Below are positions 25,516-34,372 of a DNA stretch of 40,813 nucleotides, in pieces. The translations under genes were made by a program, and so were the position numbers. The notes beneath the pieces were generated by a model. That model was not told the DNA's origin. It worked only from the letters and a program-made list of their open reading frames with translations, and searched no databases. This DNA is from Streptomyces sp. TRM70350. Lineage in GTDB: Bacteria > Actinomycetota > Actinomycetes > Streptomycetales > Streptomycetaceae. How positions within the stretch are numbered: position 1 is the stretch's first letter; every line of letters begins with the position of its first letter. The stretch spans positions 1-40,813 of the forward strand of contig NZ_JAHUXH010000044.1 of NCBI RefSeq assembly GCF_019219825.1, given 5' to 3'.

Positions 25516-25910
25516 ACATCCGGCCCCTGCTCGATGCCCTGGACCTCCAGGAAGACGCCGCCCGGGCCCTGGCCGACGACCTCCGCGCACAGATCGACGA
25601 CCTGCAGACCCGGTTGCGGGAGGCCGAGACGCACCTGGGGCACCTCACGATCACCCGCAAGACCGTCACCGGCCTCGCCGACCGGCTCCCCGCCTCCCCG
25701 CCGGAGCTGCCCGAGCACCCGGACTACCCCCGCATCCTCGCCGCCTTCAACCACGCGACCGGACCGCTACGGGCCAAGGACGTCTGCGAAGCCCTCGGCC
25801 ACGAACTGCTGCCGAAGAACATCGAAGGCACCCGCGCCAAGCTGAAACGCCTCGTCAAACTCGGGATCCTCACCGAGGCCGACACTGGCAACTTCGCCAG
25901 GAACCAATAG
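25512..25910 (+). CDS. Passenger gene of the IS5-type element (coiled coil plus helical domain)
   Basis: GTG 25512 overlaps the transposase stop as GTGA, so it is translationally coupled. The 132-residue product has an N-terminal coiled coil (about 5-45, AADDLRAQIDDLQTRLREAE style). A C-terminal domain follows (DYPRILAAFNHATGPLRAKD, then KLKRLVKLGILTEADTG) that resembles a winged-helix fold. It contains no transposase motifs. It may assist or regulate transposition, for example by binding DNA or the transposase. In the current sequence the one-base error upstream makes the two genes read as a single open frame. Confidence 0.65.
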   Translation: MNIRPLLDALDLQEDAARALADDLRAQIDDLQTRLREAETHLGHLTITRKTVTGLADRLPASPPELPEHPDYPRILAAFNHATGPLRAKDVCEALGHELLPKNIEGTRAKLKRLVKLGILTEADTGNFARNQ

Positions 25911-25915
25911 CCGAC

Positions 25916-26434
25916 GGAACCTCCACCAGCAGCCTTGCTCCCACCTGTGACCAGGATTTTTAGTTGGCACAACAGCAGGCCAGTTGGCACTGATTGGGAC
26001 GTGCATGACCTTGGCCGGGAGCGAGGTGATGCGGGCGTCTGGTCGGCTGTTTGAAGGGCGGCGTGCCCTTTCGGGTTGGGTGATCGTCCTCAGCGCGCCG
26101 TGCCTCCTCAGCAGTTGAGTGTGATCTCCACATTCGGGATCCAGGCGTCCCAATATCCGTATATCCGTCAAGGATGATGGACGACTGCTGCTGATCGCTG
26201 GTAGTTGACACTGCTGCAGCTCCGCGATCCAGGAGGGCGCCGTCGACGTCGTCGGCTTCGGACGGCTGTGGATGCGCGCATCAGTTGGATCTCTGACCTG
26301 TGGCAGTCCCTGCCGATGGAACGACAGCGCCCCATCGGCTCGATCCTTCTGTGGCTGCCGGACGACGGCAACCGTGACCGGCCCGGCCGGTACGGGGCGA
26401 GCGCGGCGACGCGTAGTCTCGACGGTCAACAACG
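25916..26434. other. Gene-poor junction between IS elements
   Basis: No convincing gene. A 9-bp direct repeat AGTTGGCAC begins near 25963 and 25981. The rest gives only out-of-frame debris. It may hold the left end of the truncated IS701-type element. Confidence 0.4.
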
Positions 26435-27238
26435 GTGTCCGGGACTCGCGGCCGGATGCGGCATCAAGCCCGCTGTCCGCGCATGGTCGAGCGATGCCGC
26501 CGGGCAGGCGTGCCGTTCGGCTGGGTGGCTGCCGACAGCGCCTACGGCCAGGACCGCGAGCTCCGCGCCGCCCTGGAGCGCCGCCGCATCTCCTATGTCA
26601 TGGCCGTGCCGGTGGACGAGACCGTGTCCACCCCCGGCACCGGGCCCCTGCGCGTTGTCCAGCTCGCCGCCCGTATCCCGCTGGTCTTCGAGCGTCGCTC
26701 GTGTGGCGCGGGGGCCAAGGGCCCGCGCTCCTACGACTGGGCGCTGGCCGAGGTCACCTGGCCCGGCGGCGCCGAGACGGGGCCCCGCAGCGGCCATGTC
26801 CACCTGCTGCTGGTGCGGCGCTCGATCGCCGACCCCAGCCAGGTCGCCCACTTCGCGGTGCACGCCAGGGCCGGCACCCCGATCGGCGAGATGGTCCGCG
26901 TGATGGGCCTGCGCTGGGGAATCGAGGACTGTTTTGAGACCGCGAAGTCCGACTGCGGCCTGGACCACTACGAGGTCCGCACCTGGGACGCCTGGCACCG
27001 TCACATCACCCTGTCCCTGGCCGCCCTCGCCTTCCTGACCATCACCGACACCCGCACCCGCGACCTTCAAGACCCCGGTGAACCGGAGCTGTTGCCCGCA
27101 CCGCCCATCCGGTCGTGGTGCCCCAAGAGGGGCCTTTCAGGCCGCGTTGAAAAGCTGATCCGCTACACCGCCGTGGAGATCCGCCACCTGCTCAACCGAC
27201 TCGTATGGGTCACCCGGCCCCCAGCACCGCCATCGTGA
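26435..27238 (+). pseudogene. IS701-family transposase, N-terminally truncated
   Basis: The frame reads MVERCRRAGVPFGWVAADSA (with the second Asp of the DDE triad), ISYVMAVPVDE and MGLRWGIEDCFETAKSDCGL (catalytic Glu), followed by DHYEVRTWDAWHRHITLSLA. These are hallmark segments of IS701-type transposases. The first ~150 residues with the first Asp are missing. The C-terminus ends at 27238 and looks complete. Confidence 0.72.
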
Positions 27239-27698
27239 TCACCCGCATCAAGCTCGTGAACGTAACACGGTCAAACAATTGCCGATGTAAGCGCATGCTG
27301 GAGATCGTTCAAGTGGGCGGCCTGGGCATCGCCGGCTACATCCGGCCCAGACGGCCCGCCGCCCCGTTGATGCAATGACGGCGGACCGTCCGTGGCACTC
27401 GCAGCCAGGGCGGCAGGCGGGATCCCTCTGTTGCTCGGAAGTATGCTTCACTCAGCGTCCGACCGGGCATCGAGCTGTTATCAACTATGTCAGTCAGGTG
27501 ATGTTCGGGTGTGCGTTCCCTGGCGCGAGGTGGCCGTCGGAGACATCGGTGGACAGGGTGGCGACAGCCGACGCCCGGGTCAGGTCCGGGCTTTGGGTCG
27601 GGCCGTTACAGTGGCACCGCCGTATTAGACGCGTCGGAGCAGCCTTGGCGAACCTGTCCCACCACGAGCAGATCTTCTCCGGCGACGGCACTGGGCCG
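27239..27698. other. Spacer between the IS701 remnant and the PaaX-like gene
   Basis: The frame of the downstream regulator is open through part of this stretch, but the translation has no family similarity and poor coding character. I see no other gene or repeat in it. Confidence 0.4.
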
Positions 27699-28610
27699 AT
27701 GCGGTTGCCGCGCTGGCAGGCCGACGTTTCACCAGCGGGCTTGGCGGTCACCTTGATCGCTGATTACACGTTTCCGGCTCGGGCTTGGCTGCCGGCGGCG
27801 GCGATCGTGGCGCTGCTGAGGGGGTTCGACGTGGCCGAGGGAGCCGCCCGTACGACGATCAGCAGGCTGGCGCGTCGAGGGGTGCTGGAGGGCAGTCGGC
27901 GGGGGCGGTACAGCTCGTATCGGCTGACGCGGGAGGCCGCTGTCGATCTGTGGAGCGGCGGTGGCTCCATCGCCACGTTCACCACGCAACCCGACTCATG
28001 GGACGGATGGTGGACACTGGTCGCCTTCTCCGTGCCGGAACAGGAGAGCACGCGACGGCGCGCGCTGCGCACCGCGCTGCGGTGGCGGGGATTCGCGCCG
28101 CTGTACGACGCGGTCTGGGCGTCGCCGCACCCGCTCACCCCCAAGGGGCGTGCTGAGCTGGCCGACTTGGCGCTGGGGGCGGTGAGCGTGTTCCGCGCGC
28201 GACAGGTGGATCTCGAGACGGAGGCCAATCGCAACCCGGTCGAGGCATGGGACCTGCCCGGCATCGCCGACCAGTACGAGATCTTCATCCGGCGGTGGAG
28301 CAGCCTGCTGCCCCGTATCAGCGCCGGTGAAGTCACCGGCGCCGCGGCGGTGCGCGCCCGCACCGAGGTGATGAACACCTACCGCCACTTCCCGGTACTG
28401 GACCCCCTGCTGCCCATCGAGCTGCTGCCGGCCGACTGGCCTCGGTCCCGGGCGCGGGAAGTGTGCGTCGCGGTGTACGACGGTCTGGCCCACCCGGCCC
28501 AGGAACACGTCCGTTCGGTGGCGGCCCAGTCCGCGGACGGTCCGCACCTCGACATCAGTGCCCACACGATCGCCGGCATGAGTGCTGGTATCGGTCACAG
28601 TCACGGCTGA
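27699..28610 (+). CDS. PaaX-like transcriptional regulator
   Basis: A protein of about 303 residues. The N-terminal winged helix reads ADYTFPARAWLPAAAIVALL and EGAARTTISRLARRGVLE. The middle domain includes DGWWTLVAFSVPEQESTRRR and ALRWRGFAPLYDAVWASPH, and a helical C-terminus contains YRHFPVLDPLLPIELLPADW. This is the three-part layout of PaaX-type repressors, which respond to acyl-CoA ligands in known cases. The start is uncertain: ATG 27699 has no good ribosome site, and upstream near-cognate starts are possible. It precedes the polysaccharide-utilisation genes on the same strand but is separated from them by the GH27 remnant, so a role in that regulon is only a guess. Confidence 0.82.
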   Translation: MRLPRWQADVSPAGLAVTLIADYTFPARAWLPAAAIVALLRGFDVAEGAARTTISRLARRGVLEGSRRGRYSSYRLTREAAVDLWSGGGSIATFTTQPDSWDGWWTLVAFSVPEQESTRRRALRTALRWRGFAPLYDAVWASPHPLTPKGRAELADLALGAVSVFRARQVDLETEANRNPVEAWDLPGIADQYEIFIRRWSSLLPRISAGEVTGAAAVRARTEVMNTYRHFPVLDPLLPIELLPADWPRSRAREVCVAVYDGLAHPAQEHVRSVAAQSADGPHLDISAHTIAGMSAGIGHSHG

Positions 28611-28681
28611 GTTCAAAGGGATTGGGTCGCAGCGATTGACAGATGAGAGTCCGATCGCGACTCTTTCTGTCATTCGAAGCG

Positions 28682-28698
28682 ATGTGGGAACGTTCACA
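28682..28698. promoter_or_regulatory. LacI-type palindrome upstream of the polysaccharide operon
   Basis: TGGGAACGTTCACA (about 28685-28698) contains the palindrome GAACGTTC flanked by TG and CA, a form typical of LacI-family operators. It lies about 90 bp before the GH27 start. Its half-site differs from the GTTAACG unit next to the LacI gene at 20103. Confidence 0.4.
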
Positions 28699-28786
28699 AT
28701 CATGTGGCGCGCAACGAGCGGATTGCATCCCCCACGCCGCCTCGGGCCTTTGCACCTCCGCATCAGTGGTGACAGGAGGCATCTCC

Positions 28787-29215
28787 ATGGGTGAGTTACG
28801 GCTGGTCGGCTCGACAGTTGCGGTGGTTCCCGGACCAGCGTGCGAGTTGGAGCCCTCGGCGGCTGGCTGCACAGCAAGGGACTGGAGTCCGGCATCTGCG
28901 CGGTGCCGACGGACAAGACCTGCGCGCCGTACTTCAACACCTTCCCGATGGCCAACGCAGCCCGGGCACGCGCAGGACGCCCGCCAGTTCGCCGTCTGGG
29001 GCCTGGACTGCCTCAAGTACGACTGGTGCTCGCCCAAGGGCATCATCAACGACCAGGTGGCTGCGTTCGCGTGGATCACGAAACGGTGGATGACCGGGAG
29101 CGACGGCAGCAGGGCGATGGGCGTACGGAACATCGTCGACGTGAACGTCCCCTGTCGTCCTACGCCTGGCCCGGGGGCTTCAACGGCCGGGGCATGTTCG
29201 ACCAGAGCAGCCGTT
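28787..29215 (+). pseudogene. GH27 alpha-galactosidase remnant
   Basis: A well-formed start (AGGAGG, 7 nt, ATG 28787) leads into degenerate coding sequence. Frames then read GWLHSKGLESGICAVPTDKT, DARQFAVWGLDCLKYDWCSP (the nucleophile Asp of GH27 is in LKYDWC), and INDQVAAFAW. NIVDVNVP and LSSYAWPGGFN follow in two further frames. Large parts of the barrel, including the acid/base loop, are missing. It probably was the first gene of the operon, removing galactose from side chains. Confidence 0.6.
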
Positions 29216-29288
29216 CGCGATGTCTGTTCGGTCACCACCGGAGCGATCAAGGGGTGGGCCGCTCGCTCGGAAGGTGGTGCACCCGCCC

Positions 29289-30572
29289 ATGGCAGTGTCA
29301 CGAAGGCGGCTTCTGGCGCTGGGCGCCGGAGCGGCCGCCGGAGGGTTCGGGCTGGCCGGCTGCGGGTCGCAGCGCTCGCTCGGCGACTCGGATGAGATCA
29401 CGCTGTGGACCTGGGACCGGTCGGTGAGCGACGAGCTGGTCGCCCGGGCCGAGACGAAGGGCATTCCCGGGGCCGAGGGCTTCAGACTCAGCCGCACCAA
29501 CATCGGCGGCCACTTCAACACCAAGGTGCGTACCACGCTCGCCGGCAAGTCCCTGGTGCCGGACATCATCGGCATCAACTCCGACGTGGCCACCTACTTC
29601 CCCAACCAGGACGTGTTCGTCGACCTGAACGACTTCGGCGCGGCCGAGCTGAAGAGCCGGTACCTGGACTGGAAGTGGAACGAGTGCATCACGCCCGAGG
29701 GCCGGATGATCGCGTTCCCCATGGACACCGGCCCCACCGGGCTGTTCTACCGCGCCGACCTGCTTCAGGAGGCCGGGATCACCACCGACCCGAAGGAGCT
29801 GGCCGCCCGCGCCCCGGACTGGGACGGCTTCATCGCGCTGGGCAAGGAGCTGCAGAAGTCCCAGGAGCGCGCGGTGATCTGCCCCAACATCCGCCACGTC
29901 TGGAGCATCCGGCTGGGCCAGCTGGCCAGCAAGTTCATGACCGAGGACGGCCGGTACATCGGCGACCGGGACGAGCTGCGCGAGGCATTCGAACTGGCCT
30001 ACCGGATCGGCAGGGACGGCCTGTCGGCCGGCGCCCCGGAGGGCTCCACCGACTTGTACGGCGTGGTCACCAGCGGCCGCCAGCCGGTCGGCATCGGCGC
30101 GGTGTGGTGGGGCTTCGCCTTCCCGGAGTCGGCCGCGCCGAAGACCGAGGGCAAGTGGCGGGTGACCGACCCGCCCGGCGGCGCCGGCAACGTCGGCGGC
30201 TCGTTCCTGGCGATCACCAAGTACTCCAAGAACCCCGAGGCGGCCTACAAGTTCCTCACCTGGCTGCAGTCTCCGGAGAACCAGGTCAAGGCGTTCACGG
30301 AGATGTCGCTGTTCCCGTCCTCCCCGCGTTCCTTCACGAGGCCGGAGATGCGTGAGCCCCGGCCCTTCTACGGCGGGCAGCGCACCATCGAGGTGTTCGG
30401 CCCGTCGGCGCGGCAGGTCAAGACCGTCTACAAGAGCCCGTACGACCGGGTGATGGACCCCGTCTTCGCCGCCGAGCTCGCCAACGTGGAGTCCGGCAAG
30501 AACGTCGACACGGCATGGAGGGACGCCCAGGACACCATCGAGCGCGAGCTGACCCGCGAGGGGGCGATCTGA
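29289..30572 (+). CDS. Sugar ABC transporter substrate-binding lipoprotein (Tat)
   Basis: A protein of about 427 residues of the extracellular solute-binding family 1. The start is MAVSRRRLLALGAGAAAG, with twin arginines, and the lipobox GLAGC lies near residue 22, so it should be Tat-exported and lipid-anchored. Body features include TTLAGKSLVPDIIGINSD, FPMDTGPTGLFYRADLL and SFLAITKYSKNPEAAYKFL, typical of carbohydrate binders. I chose ATG 29289 because it gives a correct Tat n-region; an upstream in-frame extension to 29220 lies in the GH27 remnant. The first permease begins immediately after its stop. The likely cargo is an oligogalacturonide, rhamnogalacturonan fragment or galacto-oligosaccharide, given the lyases downstream. 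The ATPase subunit is not encoded here. Confidence 0.93.
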   Translation: MAVSRRRLLALGAGAAAGGFGLAGCGSQRSLGDSDEITLWTWDRSVSDELVARAETKGIPGAEGFRLSRTNIGGHFNTKVRTTLAGKSLVPDIIGINSDVATYFPNQDVFVDLNDFGAAELKSRYLDWKWNECITPEGRMIAFPMDTGPTGLFYRADLLQEAGITTDPKELAARAPDWDGFIALGKELQKSQERAVICPNIRHVWSIRLGQLASKFMTEDGRYIGDRDELREAFELAYRIGRDGLSAGAPEGSTDLYGVVTSGRQPVGIGAVWWGFAFPESAAPKTEGKWRVTDPPGGAGNVGGSFLAITKYSKNPEAAYKFLTWLQSPENQVKAFTEMSLFPSSPRSFTRPEMREPRPFYGGQRTIEVFGPSARQVKTVYKSPYDRVMDPVFAAELANVESGKNVDTAWRDAQDTIERELTREGAI

Positions 30573-31579
30573 ATGGGCCTCGCCGATGCGCTGCGCGGGA
30601 AGACCGTCAAGCGGCGCGGGAGCGCCGCCAAGCCGCCGCCGGACGGGTCCAGGCCGCTGCCCGGCTGGCGCCGCTACTGGCCGATGTACGCGGCGGTCTC
30701 CCCGTTCTTCATCCTCTTCGCCGTCTTCGGCGTCTTCCCGGTCGGCTTCTCCATCTACCTGTCGTTCATGTCGTGGGACGGCATCGGAGAGACGCAGTCG
30801 ATCGGCTGGGAGAACTACGCGTACCTGGTGACCGACTCCGACTTCTGGCAGTCGATCGGCAACACCCTGATCATCTGGATCCTGTCCACCGTCCCGATGA
30901 TCTTCTTGGCGCTGGTCATCGCCTACGCGCTGCACACTGCCGTGCGGTTCAAGGCGCTCTACCGGGTGGCCTACTTCGTCCCGAACATCACCTCGATCGT
31001 GGCGATGACCCTGGTGCTCGGCTCGGTCTTCAGCGACAGCTCCGGGCTGCTCAACAGCGCGCTGCGGGCGATCAACGCCGGCGAGGTCGGCTGGCTGTCC
31101 GACCCGTGGGCGATGAAGACATCCGTGGCGGCGATCACCACCTGGCGGTGGGTCGGCTACAACGCCATCATCTGCCTGGCCGGCCTGCAGGCCATCTCCA
31201 GCGACGTGTTCGAGGCGGCCAAGGTCGACGGCGCCACCAACCGCCAGACCTTCTTCCGGATCACCATCCCGATGCTCCGCCCGGTGATCCTTTTCGTCGC
31301 CGTCACCTCCACCATCGGCGGGCTGCAACTGTTCACCGAGCCGCAGGTGCTGTTCCCGGTGGACGACAACGGGAACGTCGGCGGGCCCGGCGGCGAGGCC
31401 ACCACCATCGTGCTCTACCTGTACCAGCAGGCGTTCATCTTCAACCGGTTCGGCTATGGCGCGGCTGTCGGCTGGGCGCTGTTCCTCCTGATCGCGGTGT
31501 TCTCCGTCATCAACTGGCGGCTGATCAGCGGCCGCGACGAGGACGTGATCGGTACCGGCAAGCGGAAGGGGAAGTCCCG
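30573..31579 (+). CDS. Sugar ABC transporter permease 1 (natural stop not visible)
   Basis: A MalF/UgpA-type permease of about 335 residues, with hydrophobic segments such as AVSPFFILFAVFGVFPVGFS, IIWILSTVPMIFLALVIAY and ALFLLIAVFSVINW. The EAA loop reads VFEAAKVDGATNRQTFFRI. The protein should end near VIGTGKRKGKSR, where the next permease starts. Instead the frame stays open to 33017, through permease 2 and into the lyase gene in wrong frames. The final stop has therefore probably been lost to a small indel or a base error near 31560-31600. I give the end at the start of permease 2. Its start adjoins the binding-protein stop (TGA-ATG). Confidence 0.85.
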
Positions 31580-32415
31580 TGCGCGCTGGGACGGCCGCGA
31601 GGTCGCGGACGATCGTGGGCCACGCCGTGCTCCTGCTGGGCGTGCTGATCACGATCTTCCCGTTCTACTGGATGTTCGTGATGGCCTCGAACACCACCGG
31701 GGACGTCTTCGCCTACCCGCCCAAGCTGATTCCCGGCCCCCACCTGTGGGAGAACATGAACAAGGTGTTCGACGGGATCGACTTCTGGGGGTCGATGGGC
31801 ATCACCGTCGTGGCCGCCACAGCCGTGACGTTCCTGGTGCTGCTCTTCGACTCGCTGGCCGCCTTCGCCTTCGCCAAGCACGACTTCCCCGGGCGGAGGG
31901 TGCTGTTCTGGATCGTGCTGGCCACCTTCATGATCCCGATGCAGCTGGCGCTGGTGCCGCAGTTCGTCACCCTGGCCTGGCTCGGCTGGGTCGGTTCGCT
32001 CAAGGCGCTGATCATTCCCGGTGCGGCCAACGCGTTCGGGATCTTCTGGATGCGCCAGTACGCGCAGGGGGCGATCGCCGACGAGCTGATCCAGGCGTCG
32101 AGGGTGGACGGGGCCGGGTTCTTCCGCCAGTGGTGGACGGTGGGGCTGCCGGTGCTTCGCCCGGGGCTGGCGTTCCTGGGGATCTTCACCTTCTTCCACA
32201 TCTGGAACGACTACCTGTGGCCACTGATCGTGATGACCGACCCGGGCAAGGTGACGTTGCAGGTGGCCGTGCAGCAGCTGAACGGCGTCTACACCACGGA
32301 CCAGTCGATGGTCATCGCCGGAGCGCTCATGTCGGTGATCCCGCTGATCGGGGTCTTCCTGATCGGCTCGCGCCACTTCATCGCCAACCTGGCCGCCGGC
32401 GCCATGAAGTTCTGA
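31579..32415 (+). CDS. Sugar ABC transporter permease 2
   Basis: A 278-residue MalG/UgpE-type permease. It has six expected membrane segments (for example IVGHAVLLLGVLITIFPFYW, VTFLVLLFDSLAAFAF and MVIAGALMSVIPLIGVFLIG) and the EAA-type loop ADELIQASRVDGAGFFRQWW. The start GTG 31579 (GGGGAAG upstream) overlaps the end of permease 1, as is usual for these pairs. With the lipoprotein it forms an importer that needs a shared ATPase such as MsiK encoded elsewhere, which is common in streptomycetes (known for the family). Confidence 0.93.
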   Translation: MRAGTAARSRTIVGHAVLLLGVLITIFPFYWMFVMASNTTGDVFAYPPKLIPGPHLWENMNKVFDGIDFWGSMGITVVAATAVTFLVLLFDSLAAFAFAKHDFPGRRVLFWIVLATFMIPMQLALVPQFVTLAWLGWVGSLKALIIPGAANAFGIFWMRQYAQGAIADELIQASRVDGAGFFRQWWTVGLPVLRPGLAFLGIFTFFHIWNDYLWPLIVMTDPGKVTLQVAVQQLNGVYTTDQSMVIAGALMSVIPLIGVFLIGSRHFIANLAAGAMKF

Positions 32416-32514
32416 AGCAGCACGCGCCTGGTCGGCGCCTTTCGAAAAGCAGTCTCCGCACCTGCATCGAGTTCTTCAGGCAGGCACGAGCCCTGCCCCT
32501 GCACGGGAGGATCC

Positions 32515-34368
32515 ATGAAACAGTCCATCAAGGTCTCGTTAGCCGGAACCACAGCCGTACTCCTGTCCGCCGTGGCTACGACGCTCGCAGTCGACGCGGG
32601 TGCCGCGACGACGACGGACGGCGTCGCGGCGGCGGCCGCCAGACCGATGGAGAACCTCGGCCGCGGCGTCGTGGCCGTGCGGTCGAGCAACACCAGTGTT
32701 CTCGTCTCCTGGCGGCTGCTGGGACTCGATCCGGACGGCATCGGGTTCAACGTGTACCGGACCACCGCCGGAGGCCAGGAGGTCAAGCTCAACTCCGCGG
32801 TCCTGACCCAAGGCACCAACTTCACCGACACGACAGCCGACTTGACCCGGTCGAACAGCTACCGGGTACGGCCCGTGATCAACGGCGCGGAGCAGCCCCC
32901 GAGCGGCGCCTTCACCCTGACGGCCAACCACGCCGTCGAGCCGGCCGTCCGCGTACCGCTGCGCGCCGGTGGCCCGGTGAAGTTCGTCTGGGTCGGCGAC
33001 CTCGACGGCGACGGTGAGTACGACTTCGTCCTGGATCGCCAGACATCGCCGCAGACACTCGAGGCCTACCGGCGCGACGGGCAGCTCCTCTGGTCGGTCA
33101 ACATGGGACCGAACAGCACCAACCAGAACAACATCGAAGGCGGATCGTCCACCATCGACGTCGGCCACAACGACGGCGTGACCGTCTACGACTTCGACAG
33201 CGACGGCCGCGCCGAGGTCGCCGTGCGGATCGCCAACGGTGTCCGCTTCGGCAACGGCGCCACCTTCACCCACAGCAACAACAACCGCCAGTTCATCGCG
33301 ATTCTCGACGGCATGACCGGGGCGCCTCGCGCGACCGCTCCCGTGCCGACGGACTACCTGGCGGACGGCCCGATGTACGCCCGGTTCGGTGTGGGCCACC
33401 TCGACGGTTCCCGGCCCAGTCTGGTCGCCTTCATGAAGAACCGGAGGGGCAACGGGGCGTTCAACCTCATGATGGGCGCCTGGCAGTTCACCGGCCAGTC
33501 CCTGACCCAGCAGTGGAAGTGGCTGCGCGGCAACCAGAACACACCCGACGGGCACAACACCCGCGTCATCGACGTCAACGGCGACGGGACCGACGAGGTC
33601 GCCGAGATCGGGTTCGTGCTCAACGGCAACGGCACCCTGCGGTACTCCCTGGGCCCGGCGGGCGTCATCCACGGCGACCGCTTCCACATCGCCAAGATGG
33701 ACCCCGACCGCCCAGGCCTGCAGGGCTATGGCGTCCAGCAGGACAACCCCAGCGGGCTGCGCGAGTACTACTACGACGCCACCAACGGCTCCATCATCTG
33801 GCGGCACACCGCGTCCGGCACCGCGGACGTGGGACGCGGCATGGCCGGCGACATCGACCCACGGTTCCCCGGCATGGAGGTCTGGTCCTTCTCAGGCCTC
33901 TACAACGCACCCGCCAACCGCCTCACCGAACCGAACACCTCGCTGCGTCCCTGGCCGCAGCTGGGCCTGTGGTGGGACGGCGACATCACGATGGAACTGC
34001 TCAACGACGGCAAGTTCGAGAAGTGGAACCCGAACAACCCCAAGCCCAGCAACAGCCTGGCACGGCTGCTCACCACCTCGAACTACGGCGCCGTCGACGC
34101 GAGCCAGAACGTCCAGCCCACCTTCTACGGCGACATCCTCGGCGACTGGCGTGAGGAAGCCGTGTACACCAACGCGAGCTACAACCAGCTGATCATCTTC
34201 ACCACCGATCACCCGACGAGCACCAGGCTGTACACGCTCGCGCACAACCCCGCCTACCGCAACGCCATGACGCTCAAGGGATACATGCAGTCCCACCACG
34301 TCGACTACTTCCTCGGTGCCGGCATGACCCGGCCACCGCGGCCGAACATCACCTACGCCGGGAGATGA
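32515..34368 (+). CDS. Secreted rhamnogalacturonan lyase, PL11
   Basis: A 617-residue secreted enzyme. The signal peptide is MKQSIKVSLAGTTAVLLSAV to about residue 31. The mature part begins with the fibronectin-like segment PMENLGRGVVAVRSSNTSVL, then WRLLGLDPDGIGFNVYRTT. A beta-propeller follows with calcium-type loops DLDGDGEYD, DFDSDGRAEV and DVNGDGTDE. These, with EVWSFSGLYNAPANRL-like segments, are characteristic of PL11 rhamnogalacturonan endolyases (YesW/YesX type), which cleave the rhamnose-galacturonate backbone of pectin by beta-elimination. It stands 100 bp behind the permease with GGGAGG before ATG 32515. It feeds oligosaccharides to the importer. Confidence 0.93.
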   Translation: MKQSIKVSLAGTTAVLLSAVATTLAVDAGAATTTDGVAAAAARPMENLGRGVVAVRSSNTSVLVSWRLLGLDPDGIGFNVYRTTAGGQEVKLNSAVLTQGTNFTDTTADLTRSNSYRVRPVINGAEQPPSGAFTLTANHAVEPAVRVPLRAGGPVKFVWVGDLDGDGEYDFVLDRQTSPQTLEAYRRDGQLLWSVNMGPNSTNQNNIEGGSSTIDVGHNDGVTVYDFDSDGRAEVAVRIANGVRFGNGATFTHSNNNRQFIAILDGMTGAPRATAPVPTDYLADGPMYARFGVGHLDGSRPSLVAFMKNRRGNGAFNLMMGAWQFTGQSLTQQWKWLRGNQNTPDGHNTRVIDVNGDGTDEVAEIGFVLNGNGTLRYSLGPAGVIHGDRFHIAKMDPDRPGLQGYGVQQDNPSGLREYYYDATNGSIIWRHTASGTADVGRGMAGDIDPRFPGMEVWSFSGLYNAPANRLTEPNTSLRPWPQLGLWWDGDITMELLNDGKFEKWNPNNPKPSNSLARLLTTSNYGAVDASQNVQPTFYGDILGDWREEAVYTNASYNQLIIFTTDHPTSTRLYTLAHNPAYRNAMTLKGYMQSHHVDYFLGAGMTRPPRPNITYAGR

Positions 34369-34372
34369 CGCT

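Noticed and set aside
25960..25990. Repeated AGTTGGCAC as a further site of the TTGCCA regulon
   Set aside because: TTGGCAC is a different half-site, and the repeats are 18 bp apart in the same orientation inside IS debris.
29298..31652. 784-codon minus-strand frame opposite the sugar-binding lipoprotein and permease
   Set aside because: It mirrors two well-recognised genes and has no family motif; it is a GC shadow.
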